A stretch of DNA of 64,000 nt from JBBQKG01 sp038326655 (GTDB lineage Bacteria; Actinomycetota; Thermoleophilia; Solirubrobacterales; JBBDJG01): positions 1 through 64,000 of the forward strand of contig JBBQKG010000013.1 in the NCBI GenBank assembly GCA_038326655.1. The letters are read 5' to 3'. Positions within the stretch are counted from its first letter, which is position 1, and every line of letters begins with the position of its first letter. The notes below the pieces were generated by a model. It was not told where the DNA came from and did no database searches. It was given only the letters and a program-made list of their open reading frames with translations. A program made the position numbers and the translations under genes. Of this stretch, positions 51,175 to 58,883 are shown piece after piece.

Positions 51175-52269
51175 ATGACTGCCCGGTCCCGCCTCCCGCT
51201 CGCTGTCATCTCGCTTGCCGCGCTGCTTGTCGCATCGCCTGTCGCCGGTGCCGCGGGGCCGCTGCCGGACCTGCCGGCGAGTGCCGCGCTGCTCGACGTG
51301 CCGACCGTCACCGTCACGCCCGGCGGCAGCGGCGGCGCGACGGTCGACCTGGGCGCGGGCGACACGGCGCTGAAGGTCGGCGCCGGCCCCGGAGGGCTGA
51401 CCGTCGGCACGCGGTCGCGGGGCTCGAAGCCCGGGGCAGGCCCCGTCGACACCATGCCCGTGAGCACGCCTGGCGACCAGCGGGGACGATCGGGGAAAGC
51501 GACCGCCGGGGCCGGCGCGGTCGTGTTCGGCGCGCCCTCGACAGGCGGCCGCGCCGTGCGCCTCGACGGACGGCACGCCGGCTCGAGGACGGGCAGCACG
51601 AGCGGGCCAGCGAACCGTCACAACGCGCGCTTCGGCACAGTCAGTCCGGGCGGTCGGGAGAACAGTCGCCTGGCGCCCTTCATCGAGTTCATCGACGGCG
51701 TCCCGATGACGGTCTGGGTTGGCGTCGGATTGCTCGGCCTGATCGCCTTTGCGACCTGGACGGCGTGGGTCCGCGCGCGGCGGCGGCTCGCTCAGAACGC
51801 CTTTGTCGATCCGGTCACCGGAATTGCCAACGCGGCCGCCTTCGAGGGCCTGCTGGACCGCGAGCTCGAGCGCGCGAAGCGCTACAAGCGCCCGCTCGCG
51901 TTGATCCTGCTGGACGTCGGGGCCGCCGAGCATCCCGGCCTGCTTCCGCTGCGCGACCAGACCGCCAGGGAGGTCGCGTCGGCGATCCGTGGCCGGATCC
52001 GCGAGGGCGACACGATCGTGCGCCTCGGCTCGTCGCGGTTCGCCGTGATCTCGCCGGAGGCGACGGCCTCCTCGGCGAAGACGCTGGCGCGGGCACTCGA
52101 GCTCCGGCTCGAGCAGCTGCGCGTGCACGTGGGGGTCGGGACCGCCGAGCGACAGCCAACCGACTTTGGGCCCGGGGACCTGGCCGCGCGGGCCGAGGCC
52201 GACCTCACCCAGTCCAGTTCGCCGGCCGGCGAGCGCGCGCGCCTGCGGCCGGCCCTGCGGGCCGCCTGA
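51175..52269 (+). CDS. Membrane-anchored degenerate GGDEF protein with intact I-site
   Basis: A 364-residue protein. A signal peptide or helix (1-26) is followed by a low-complexity Gly/Thr/Pro-rich outer region (27-165), one membrane helix (178-198) and a GGDEF fold (208-345). It keeps DPVTGIANAAAFEGLLDREL, but the catalytic GGDEF reads GSSRF (285-289) and the metal/substrate DxDxFK segment is LDVGAAEHPGL. The inhibitory site RxxD is intact as REGD (276-279), exactly five residues before GSSRF. It should not make c-di-GMP but may bind it. It diverges from the MprAB-like pair. Confidence 0.85.
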   Translation: MTARSRLPLAVISLAALLVASPVAGAAGPLPDLPASAALLDVPTVTVTPGGSGGATVDLGAGDTALKVGAGPGGLTVGTRSRGSKPGAGPVDTMPVSTPGDQRGRSGKATAGAGAVVFGAPSTGGRAVRLDGRHAGSRTGSTSGPANRHNARFGTVSPGGRENSRLAPFIEFIDGVPMTVWVGVGLLGLIAFATWTAWVRARRRLAQNAFVDPVTGIANAAAFEGLLDRELERAKRYKRPLALILLDVGAAEHPGLLPLRDQTAREVASAIRGRIREGDTIVRLGSSRFAVISPEATASSAKTLARALELRLEQLRVHVGVGTAERQPTDFGPGDLAARAEADLTQSSSPAGERARLRPALRAA

Positions 52270-52274
52270 CCGGA

Positions 52275-52994
52275 TCAGGCGCGCGTCGCGAACAGCCGGG
52301 GGTCGTTCGTGATCACACCCGTGACGCCGAGCTGCTCGAGCTCGCGGATGCGCGGCGCCTGGTCGACGGTCCAGACGTAGAGCTCGCCGCCGGCCCCCTC
52401 GATCGAGGCCAGGAGCGACCGTGTCACGAGCCGCCAGTGCGCCATCACGGCGTCGCACAGCCCGGCGCGGATCGCGGCCGCCGCCCGGCGCGGCAGCGTC
52501 CGCCGCATCACCCCCAGGGCCGCAAGCGCCGGGCCCGCCCACAGCAGGGAGCTCGTGTAGTCGCGCCGGGCGCGTGGGACCGACCACGCCAGGCGCAGCG
52601 ACGGGTCGGCCGCGCGGAGCCGGGCGAGGCTCTGGCGGTAGGTGGTGGAGACCATCGAGCGCTCCTTGATGCCCGCCCGCTCGAGCGCCTCCACGACGCG
52701 CGTTTCGTAGCCGGGCAGCTTCAGGTCGATGATGAAGTCGATCGCCTCGAACGGCGCCGAGGCGAGATGGTCGAAGCCCTCGTCGATCGTGAGCGGCACC
52801 CGCTCGCCGGCGTCCTCGTAGTCGTGGGCGAGGATCAGCGGCCCGTGCGCGGACCCGACCGGCTCGCCCGGCACGTGCGCGGGCAGCACGTCCAGCTCGA
52901 TCATGTCGACGCCGTGCGTGATCGCGGCGTCGAAGCTCGCGATCGTGTTGCCCGGCTCGATCAGGTCCGCTCCCTTGTGGCCCACGCGCCTCAC
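52275..52994 (-). CDS. Glycerophosphodiester phosphodiesterase
   Basis: A 239-residue TIM-barrel phosphodiesterase hydrolysing glycerophosphodiesters to glycerol-3-phosphate and an alcohol. VGHKGADLIEPGNTIASF has the catalytic His and the ENT-type metal site (here GNT), MIELDVLPA the metal Asp/Glu, LILAHDYE the second His, and DFIIDLKLPG the Lys. YVWTVDQAPRIRELEQLGV and GVITNDPRL end the barrel. The usual HR of the first motif is HK. Cytoplasmic, no signal. It converges on the degenerate GGDEF gene with a 5-bp gap. Confidence 0.88.
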   Translation of the reverse strand: MRRVGHKGADLIEPGNTIASFDAAITHGVDMIELDVLPAHVPGEPVGSAHGPLILAHDYEDAGERVPLTIDEGFDHLASAPFEAIDFIIDLKLPGYETRVVEALERAGIKERSMVSTTYRQSLARLRAADPSLRLAWSVPRARRDYTSSLLWAGPALAALGVMRRTLPRRAAAAIRAGLCDAVMAHWRLVTRSLLASIEGAGGELYVWTVDQAPRIRELEQLGVTGVITNDPRLFATRA

Positions 52995-53020
52995 CGTGTC
53001 AATGATCTACGATCGCGCAC

Positions 53021-53401
53021 ATGTCCGAGCTGATCCACACCTGTTACCGCATCACCGACATCGACCGCTCGGTCGCGTTCTACAACACGCTGGGCTTCGA
53101 GGAGATGGGCCGCATCCCGATTCGGGACGAGGCCGTCAACGTCTTCATGAACCTCCCGGGCGACGGCGAGAAACCGCGGCTTGAGCTGACCCACAACTTC
53201 GGCGTCGACTCCTACGACATCGGCACCGGGTACGGCCACATCGCGATCACGGCTGACGACCTGGACGCGACGCTGGGACAGCTCGCCGAGCAGGGAATCG
53301 AGCCCGAGAAGCCTCCCTACAGCGTTCGCGAGGGCGGCTCGCGCCTGTGCTTCGTGCGTGATCCGGATGGATATCGCATCGAATTAATAGAGAAGCCGTA
53401 A
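53021..53401 (+). CDS. gloA: Lactoylglutathione lyase-like VOC protein (glyoxalase I family)
   Basis: A 126-residue protein. The four metal ligands of GloA align: H6, E55, H73 and E121, in IHTCYRITDIDRSVAFY, LELTHNFG, YGHIAITADD and DGYRIELIEKP. The family isomerises methylglyoxal-thiol hemithioacetals; an actinobacterium would use mycothiol or another thiol. The last codons (GGA TAT, then GAA TTA ATA GAG) are unusually AT-rich for this genome, and a GC-rich version of the same C-terminus lies at 54025-54075, so the 3' end appears to have been replaced. Confidence 0.88.
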   Translation: MSELIHTCYRITDIDRSVAFYNTLGFEEMGRIPIRDEAVNVFMNLPGDGEKPRLELTHNFGVDSYDIGTGYGHIAITADDLDATLGQLAEQGIEPEKPPYSVREGGSRLCFVRDPDGYRIELIEKP

Positions 53402-53430
53402 GTCCCGGCCCATCCACAGGGCGCGATCCT

Positions 53431-53949
53431 ATTACTCGACTCAAGTACGTCGACCCCAACCGCCCGCGCAGCCGCTTCAGCCGCGCATATGCCGCGTTTT
53501 CCAGCACCCGCCTGGGAAGGTTCATCTCGGCCAACGTCGCTTGGAAGGTGGATCCATATCTGTTGCGGGCAACCCGCGGCCGCGTCGGAATGGGCCTCGT
53601 CCTCCCCACCGCCCTGCTCGAAACCCGGGGCGCGAAGAGCGGCGCGGTGCGACGCAACGCGGTTATCTACTTCCACGACGAGGACCGAGTCACGATCATC
53701 GCCTCGAAGGCTGGCCATGAGAAACACCCGGCCTGGTTTCACAATCTTCGGGCCCATCCCGACATCACGTTCGGTGGCATCCCCATGCGGGCGACAGTGG
53801 TTAGCGACGAAAATGAATGCCACCGGCTCTGGACGCTCGCCGACCGGGTCTTCGCGCCCTACGCGACCTACCGTCGAGACGCGGCGAAGGCGAACCGGAC
53901 GATCCCGATTGTCCAACTCACCGCGCGCGAGTCAGACGCCGTCGAGTAG
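53431..53949 (+). CDS. Nitroreductase/deazaflavin (F420)-dependent oxidoreductase, DDN family
   Basis: The C-terminal part is clear: PTALLETRGAKSGAVRRNAVIYF, VTIIASKAGHEKHPAWFHNL, ITFGGIPMRATVV and a final RTIPIVQL. These are the split beta-barrel motifs of DDN-like proteins that bind F420 (GxxSG...R and KxGxxxxPxWxxNL). Family N-terminal sequence (KYVDPNRPRSRFSRAY) is visible in frame from about 53443, upstream of the first standard start, GTG 53548. No ATG/GTG/TTG precedes it; only ATT 53431 is available, so the start is uncertain or damaged. Lower GC than its neighbours suggests transfer. Confidence 0.65.
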   Translation: MTRLKYVDPNRPRSRFSRAYAAFSSTRLGRFISANVAWKVDPYLLRATRGRVGMGLVLPTALLETRGAKSGAVRRNAVIYFHDEDRVTIIASKAGHEKHPAWFHNLRAHPDITFGGIPMRATVVSDENECHRLWTLADRVFAPYATYRRDAAKANRTIPIVQLTARESDAVE

Positions 53950-54024
53950 CCGTTCCTCTCACTCACCAAGGTCGCGGCAAGAACGTGAACACCGCGACGG
54001 TCGGCGGGCGCCACGCCACGCCAA

Positions 54025-54075
54025 CCCGATGGCTACGGGATCGAGCTGATCGAAAAGCCCGGCGGGCGAAGCTAG
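54025..54075 (+). pseudogene. Displaced 3' end of a gloA-like gene
   Basis: Sixteen codons ending in TAG (54073-54075) read PDGYGIELIEKPGGRS. Eleven of the first twelve residues match the C-terminus of the intact GloA (PDGYRIELIEKP at 53360-53398), but the codons are GC-rich (GAG CTG ATC) where the intact gene uses GAA TTA ATA. The reading frame upstream has no VOC similarity and no start. It is interpreted as the original gloA tail displaced by insertion of the intervening DNA. Its stop overlaps the stop of the convergent SnoaL gene (CTAG). Confidence 0.65.
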
Positions 54076-54878
54076 CTCCCCCGCAGCCCGCCGGCTTCCT
54101 GGGCTTCCTCGGGATCTCGATATGACCGGAAGTGAACGACCTTTCCGTCTCGGAACGTCCAGAGGTAAGCGACCGGCCCTTCGAACTCGATGCCTGTGTG
54201 CCGCGCCTTCGCTCTTACCCGGTGGATCGAGACAAGGCGGTCGCCCGCGCCGACGATTCGCTCCAGAGCAATCGTGAGCGCTGCATAAGGCTCGATCCAG
54301 CGTTCCGTTGCGCGGGCCACACCCTCGAGACCACGGTACGTCTCGCCGATATGGTCGGGCAGCGTCGTGTCCTCATAGGTGACCCCCGCATCGAAGAGAG
54401 ACACGTCGTCGTCGCCCCGGTTCCATGCCTCGAGGGATGCTCGAATGTCCCATGTCTCCAAAAACGCTCGAAGGTTCTCGATGTTCTCCGTGGACATCGC
54501 CCTCAGGGCCTCGTCCTGGTCCGCGTGGGCGTCCATGCGGACGGCCTGCCCGTCCTCCATCGTCCAGAGATGTGCGAGCGGGAGCTGAACCTCGATCCCG
54601 TCGCGACCCCGGGCGTGGAAGTGAACGAGGGCTACGATCCGCGACCCCCTGTCGACGAACCTGTCGGGCGCGACCGAAAGCACTTCCCACGGCTCGGTGA
54701 ACTGCTCGAAGAACCGGCGCACGCCTGCATGTCCCCGGTACACCGGCTCCAGGTCCGGAAAGACGCCGGAGAGGTGGAATTCGATCTCCGGCGAGACACC
54801 ATCGAAGTAGGCATCGACGTCACCCCGGTTCGCCGCCTCGTATAGCTTCCGCAGGCGTTCAACGTCTTTCTGCGACAT
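54072..54878 (-). CDS. Tandem SnoaL-like/NTF2-fold protein
   Basis: A 268-residue protein of two NTF2-like modules. Module 1 (about 3-125) has LRKLYEAANRGDVDAYFDGVSPEIEFH (split), PVYRGHAGVRRFFEQF and LAHLWTMEDGQAVRMD; module 2 (about 130-262) has SLEAWNRGDDDVSLFD, ETYRGLEGVARATERW and VAYLWTFRDGKVVHFRSY. SnoaL-like domains bind small polyketide-like ligands or act as isomerases, but most are uncharacterised. Two fused copies form an intramolecular dimer. Codon use is a little less GC-biased than the flanks. Function unknown. Confidence 0.8.
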   Translation of the reverse strand: MSQKDVERLRKLYEAANRGDVDAYFDGVSPEIEFHLSGVFPDLEPVYRGHAGVRRFFEQFTEPWEVLSVAPDRFVDRGSRIVALVHFHARGRDGIEVQLPLAHLWTMEDGQAVRMDAHADQDEALRAMSTENIENLRAFLETWDIRASLEAWNRGDDDVSLFDAGVTYEDTTLPDHIGETYRGLEGVARATERWIEPYAALTIALERIVGAGDRLVSIHRVRAKARHTGIEFEGPVAYLWTFRDGKVVHFRSYRDPEEAQEAGGLRGS

Positions 54879-54916
54879 CGCCCCTCCAGTATCCCGATTC
54901 CGCCGACGGCGGCCGA

Positions 54917-55462
54917 CTGCGCCTCGCGCTGGCCTTCCTGCTCGGCGCTTCCCTCGGCACCGCGCTCGACGCGATCCATGCCTACGGTGACGTGGAGACG
55001 TACTCCGATGCCGTGCTCGGGCGGCTGGGCTGGTTCGTGCCGCTCGAGTTCGGCCTCGCCGGAGTCGTGTCGGTGCTCGCGATCCCGCAGATCGAGCGAG
55101 TCTTTCGCGCCGCGCCGAAGCGCGACTGGACCGCCTGGGAGCGTGGCCGCGAGCTGCCGCTGCTGGCCGGCCTGTACCTGACCAGCGTCGGGGCGAACGG
55201 GCCCTACAACGGCGTGTTCGCCGTGGCAGTGCTGGTGATCGTCGCCGCGCGGCTCGTGTTCGTACCCGTTCGCGGCGACTGGGCCTTTGCGCTCGTGGCC
55301 GCGATCGCGGGGCCCGCGGCGGAGGCGGCGATCCATGCGCTCGGCGCGTTCGACTACACGGAGCCGGACCTGCTCGGGCTGCCGGTCTGGCTGCCGGCGC
55401 TCTGGGCCGCCGGCGGCCTTGCGATCAGGCGCCTGTTCGGCCCTCTAGCCGCCGTCCCATAG
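54917..55462 (+). CDS. Hypothetical membrane protein, start unclear
   Basis: Four to five hydrophobic helices are visible: one encoded before the first standard start (LRLALAFLLGASLGTALDAI at about 54917-54976), then about 55020-55085, 55150-55185, 55210-55260 and two more to the end. The first standard start, GTG 54992, would cut off helix 1. In-frame sequence continues to about 54884, 6 bp from the divergent SnoaL start, without ATG, GTG or TTG. CTG 54917 is used provisionally. The family is not recognised. The 5' end may have been lost during the rearrangement to its left. Confidence 0.55.
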   Translation: MRLALAFLLGASLGTALDAIHAYGDVETYSDAVLGRLGWFVPLEFGLAGVVSVLAIPQIERVFRAAPKRDWTAWERGRELPLLAGLYLTSVGANGPYNGVFAVAVLVIVAARLVFVPVRGDWAFALVAAIAGPAAEAAIHALGAFDYTEPDLLGLPVWLPALWAAGGLAIRRLFGPLAAVP

Positions 55463-56956
55463 GCGCACCAGGCCGCCCAGCGCGCCCACGTACGCGCTCC
55501 CGTCAGGCCCCATCGAGACCGGCGCGTAGTTGTTGTTGAACCCGAGTCCCGTGCCGGCCAGCCGCTTCCAGACGGTCATCCCGGTGCGGAAGTCGATCGC
55601 GGTGAAGTACCAGGCGTCCGTCCCGTCGGCCGTGGGCGGCTTGGTGTAGGTGTAGAGGAGGCCGTTCGCAAGCGACAGCTTCGGGACCACCGAGGGCGCA
55701 CGCTCGTCGCTGTGCCAGACCGTGCGGCAGCCGGAGCCGGTGTCGGCCAGGTCGACCCGCTCTATCCCCGGCGTGGTCGTCGCGCCCTGCTCCGTCGCGG
55801 TCAGGCCGCTGTAGCCGTAGTTGTTCTCCACGATCAGCGAGCGGCCCGTCCCCACCAGCGACTGGTCGGTGTCGCCCGCGCCCTGGTTGAAGACCGGCTG
55901 GGTGCAGACCCTCCGATCGCCTGTGACCACGCGCGATCGCTTGTAGACCACCACGTCCATCGGGTCGGCGTTGTCGGTGATCGCCACGTACGCCGAGCCC
56001 ATCAGCGTCGGCGTCGTGCCTGAGCCGGCTTTGGTCTGACCCGGCTTCTTGACGCCGGTGTTGGCGTACGGCGCACGCCATGTCACGGAAGGCCCGCCGG
56101 ATGCATCGGCATCGAATCTATAGAGCGCGCCGTCGGAGACGATGAAGACACCTCCCGTCTCGTCGACCGCGAACGAGTTCCCGATCTTCTCGCCCAGGGC
56201 GAGCGAGCGCACCTGTCCGCTTGCCGGGTCGAGCGTGCCCACGACGCCGGCGCCGGAAACGAACCAGATCCGTCCTGTCCAGTCGGGGAGCGCCGAGACG
56301 ATCGAGTCCCCGAGCGGCACCGCCCCGGTCAGGTCGTAGTCGCGCTCGAGGCGGAAGCCGGGCCCGAGCGGGCCGGCGGTCTCGCCGATCACCCAGATGT
56401 GGCGCGTGGTGGTCGAGATCACGGCGCGGTCGGCCTGGTCGAGGTAGAAGTAGCCGCCGCCGGAGAAGTCCGTGAAGGGGTTGCTTCCGCTCGTGCTCAG
56501 GATTCTCGGCGGCAGGTCGAAGGAGGCGAGCAAGTCGAGCGAGCCAGGGTCGAGCAGGACGAGCCGCGGATGGTCGAGCCCGACGCATACCGCCGCGATC
56601 CGTCCCGCCTGGTCGAAGGTGACCGACGCGCATTCGGAGCCCTGGAAGGTCGAGATGCGGCGGACGTCGCGCCCGAGCGGGCCCGGCCCGGTGTAGGTGT
56701 CGGTCATGTAGGCGTCGTCGTGGATGTTGCTGCGGCCATTGGCGGCCATGAACGGGTGGCGCGGCACGCTCGGCGCCTGGACGGCCTTGGGCTTTGCGGG
56801 GGCGCCGAGGAACGCGGGCACGCCCGCCACCTCGGGCCCCTCGGGGATCGGCTGCGCCGGCACGAGCGCATGCGCGGGTACCGCGCACGCGAAGCACGCC
56901 GCGATCGTCGCGGCCGGCGCCGCCAGCTGACGAAGTGTTCGAGCGATAACTCCCAC
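55445..56956 (-). CDS. Secreted protein with beta-propeller-like (PQQ-type) repeats, hypothetical
   Basis: A 503-residue protein. The Sec signal peptide is at 1-30 (LAAPAATIAACFACAVPAHA). After a Pro-rich linker, the body contains repeated strand units: DQAGRIAAVCVGLDHPRLVLLD, DQADRAVISTTTRHIWVIGE, PDWTGRIWFVSGAGVVGTLD, DETGGVFIVSDGALYRFDA and MGPDGSAYVGALGGLVRLWDG (each split by turns). This is a WD/PQQ-like propeller without catalytic motif. Paired Cys residues may form disulfides outside the cell. GTG 56956 start. It overlaps the convergent membrane gene by 18 bp. Ligand unknown. Confidence 0.7.
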   Translation of the reverse strand: MGVIARTLRQLAAPAATIAACFACAVPAHALVPAQPIPEGPEVAGVPAFLGAPAKPKAVQAPSVPRHPFMAANGRSNIHDDAYMTDTYTGPGPLGRDVRRISTFQGSECASVTFDQAGRIAAVCVGLDHPRLVLLDPGSLDLLASFDLPPRILSTSGSNPFTDFSGGGYFYLDQADRAVISTTTRHIWVIGETAGPLGPGFRLERDYDLTGAVPLGDSIVSALPDWTGRIWFVSGAGVVGTLDPASGQVRSLALGEKIGNSFAVDETGGVFIVSDGALYRFDADASGGPSVTWRAPYANTGVKKPGQTKAGSGTTPTLMGSAYVAITDNADPMDVVVYKRSRVVTGDRRVCTQPVFNQGAGDTDQSLVGTGRSLIVENNYGYSGLTATEQGATTTPGIERVDLADTGSGCRTVWHSDERAPSVVPKLSLANGLLYTYTKPPTADGTDAWYFTAIDFRTGMTVWKRLAGTGLGFNNNYAPVSMGPDGSAYVGALGGLVRLWDGG

Positions 56957-57003
56957 CAGCCCTCCCCAGGCCTGGTTCGGTGCCGAAATCTAGCGGTCGG
57001 GCG

Positions 57004-57408
57004 CTACTCGCGCAACCCCGCGAACTCGTGTGCCTCCTGGCGGTCGGTGAACGTCTGCCAGAAAGCGATCTGGCCCTCGCAGAATTCGACCACCCAGGTC
57101 GCCGGCACGTCGAGCGCGACGCCGCTGTCACGCCCGCGCGCCTGCCACCGGCCATAGACCACGAGCCGGTCCCCGACCTTCCGGTAGTCGTCCGGGATCG
57201 TGTCGAACTGCTCCCAGTTCACGCGAATCTCGTTCTGGAACCAGTCGCGGATGCCCTCGTGTCCCCTGTAGCGCTTGCCCTCCATCGCGGCGCCGAACGG
57301 GATCGCGACCGCGTCCGCGCGGATGCGGGACAGCGCATCGCCGACGTCGTCGCGGTTGAACGCCGCCCAGGTCGCGGACACGACCTGAAACTCTGCTTGC
57401 GCGTCCAC
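57004..57408 (-). CDS. SnoaL/NTF2-fold protein, single domain
   Basis: A 134-residue protein. It has FQVVSATWAAFNRDDVGDAL as helices 1-2, RYRGHEGIRDWFQNEI as the cone-closing helix, and RLVVYGRWQARGRDSG plus WVVEFCEGQIAFWQTF as the sheet. It has the same fold as the tandem SnoaL protein at 54072-54878 but is only distantly similar. The last residues (DRQEAHEFAGL) resemble the end of that protein (DPEEAQEAGGL). The start is GTG 57408, as the frame upstream is open without family features. Ligand or reaction unknown. Confidence 0.78.
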   Translation of the reverse strand: MDAQAEFQVVSATWAAFNRDDVGDALSRIRADAVAIPFGAAMEGKRYRGHEGIRDWFQNEIRVNWEQFDTIPDDYRKVGDRLVVYGRWQARGRDSGVALDVPATWVVEFCEGQIAFWQTFTDRQEAHEFAGLRE

Positions 57409-57462
57409 GCCTGCAGTATCTCGCGGAAGGAGGGGCGTGCGTGGTGTCGAAACCGCCCGGCG

Positions 57463-58347
57463 ATGACCGAGCCGCATCTCGACGACCACAGCTGGCGCGA
57501 GGCGATCGACCGCTACGCCGCTCGTGCCCGGAGCTCCGGCTCCCGGCGACGCGGTGGCCAGGGCCGCTGGGTGTTTGCCAGCGCAGTTGTGCTCGCGCTG
57601 ATGGTCTCGCCGTTTGCGATCGGCGCCACCGGCAGCGTGCTGCAGGAGGGCAAGCGCAACCCCCCCAGCGGCGCCGCCGGTCACGAGACGCAGCTCATCT
57701 CCAAGTCCAAGACCTACGGCACGCGGCAGTCGAACGTGCGAAGCGGCAACGGCGGCGGGGCGGTCTACGGCTGCCGCTCGAAGCCCGGGCGCGAGCCATG
57801 CATCCGGTCGAACAACCTCAGCTCGGGGCGCGCCTTCGAGTTCGAGACCCGCGGCGGCGAGGGCGGCAAGATCGAGGCGCGAGGCGGGTCCGCCGCGCGG
57901 CCGTTCACGACCAACGCGACCGGCGTCGCGACCGGCCTGAACTCCGACCGCACGGACAACTTCGACATCGCCCGCATCGACTTCCGGGGCGCGGTCGGCA
58001 CCGCGCAGACCGACGTGCTGAACCTCGGCGGCCTGATTCTCCGGGCAAGCTGCGGCACCGGACCCGACCTGGCCGTGATCGCGACCACGACCGTGCCCGA
58101 CTCGACGCTCCACATCTCGTGGGCGAAGGACCCGGGCAACCTGTCCTTCTACCGGCAGGAGAACGACCTCGACCCGGGCGAGACCTTCGCCGTCATGACC
58201 AACCCGAACGACGACTCGGCCGAAGGCACGATCTCCTACAGCACCTCCGCGGGCGCGCAGGTTAGCGTCACGTTCCAGTCCGAGGAGGGCAACGCCTTCG
58301 GCAACACGGTCCCGTGCCTGTTCTCGGGCACGGCGCTGGGCGGGTAA
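57463..58347 (+). CDS. Secreted/membrane-anchored hypothetical protein
   Basis: A 294-residue protein. A cytoplasmic N-terminus (1-35, ending in the basic RRRGGQGR) precedes one membrane helix (36-54, FASAVVLALMVSPFAIGAT), then an outer beta-rich domain with FEFETRGGEG, FDIARIDFRGAVGTAQTDVLNLGG and LAVIATTTVPDSTLHISW. Four Cys (in YGCRSKPGREPC, ASCG and VPCLF) could make two disulfides. Similar anchored beta-sandwich proteins are frequent in Solirubrobacter-like genomes. No enzyme motif is visible. It diverges from the SnoaL gene across 54 bp. Confidence 0.65.
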   Translation: MTEPHLDDHSWREAIDRYAARARSSGSRRRGGQGRWVFASAVVLALMVSPFAIGATGSVLQEGKRNPPSGAAGHETQLISKSKTYGTRQSNVRSGNGGGAVYGCRSKPGREPCIRSNNLSSGRAFEFETRGGEGGKIEARGGSAARPFTTNATGVATGLNSDRTDNFDIARIDFRGAVGTAQTDVLNLGGLILRASCGTGPDLAVIATTTVPDSTLHISWAKDPGNLSFYRQENDLDPGETFAVMTNPNDDSAEGTISYSTSAGAQVSVTFQSEEGNAFGNTVPCLFSGTALGG

Positions 58348-58375
58348 CCCCCGGCGCGCGGAATCTCCGCGTCGG

Positions 58376-58810
58376 TCACGTGGTCTTCACGATCACCACC
58401 GAGCAGGGCGCGTTGTGCGACACGCTGTTGGGCACGCTTCCGAGCACGCGCCGCTGCATGCCCTTGTTGCCCACCACGAGCAGGTCCGCGCCGTGCTCCT
58501 CGGCGATCTCGCACAGCACATCGGCGGGGTCGCCTTCGCGCGCCTCGCTGGCGACCTCGAGCCCGCGGCCGCGGGCCTGCTCTTCGACACCGCGCAACGC
58601 CGAGTCGACGTCCTCGGTGGGGTTGATCGTCCACTGTATGTCCCCGGGCGCTTCGCGCTGCTCGCGCCGCAGGCGCTCTTCGCCAACCGGGCGGTACGAG
58701 CTGGCGACCACGACCTTGGCGCCGAACTTCTCGGCGACGTCGAGCGCGAACTCGACCGCCTTGCTTGCGGTGTCCGAGCCGTCGGTCCCGACGGCGATCG
58801 TCTGGATCAT
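58376..58810 (-). CDS. Universal stress protein (UspA family)
   Basis: A 144-residue Rossmann-like Usp domain. IAVGTDGSDTASKAVEFAL starts the fold and VVGNKGMQRRVLGSVPNSVSHNAPCSVVIV holds the ATP-binding GxxG-x9-G(S/T) pattern, so it is the nucleotide-binding subclass. The protein is cytoplasmic and typically induced by stasis or hypoxia. The start is well supported: AAGGAGG lies just upstream of ATG 58810. It diverges from a small membrane protein gene; 28 bp separate its stop from the convergent secreted-protein gene. Confidence 0.92.
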   Translation of the reverse strand: MIQTIAVGTDGSDTASKAVEFALDVAEKFGAKVVVASSYRPVGEERLRREQREAPGDIQWTINPTEDVDSALRGVEEQARGRGLEVASEAREGDPADVLCEIAEEHGADLLVVGNKGMQRRVLGSVPNSVSHNAPCSVVIVKTT

Positions 58811-58883
58811 CTTTCCTCCTTGCGCTTTTCGCGCCTTCGATGACTGGTTAAGATGCTTGCGGAGTCGATGCGAGGAGGAGTAT

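Noticed and set aside
53489..54049. A 186-codon frame overlapping the DDN gene in another phase
   Set aside because: Its translation is Arg/Ser/Pro-rich without family features, while the DDN frame has clear conserved motifs.
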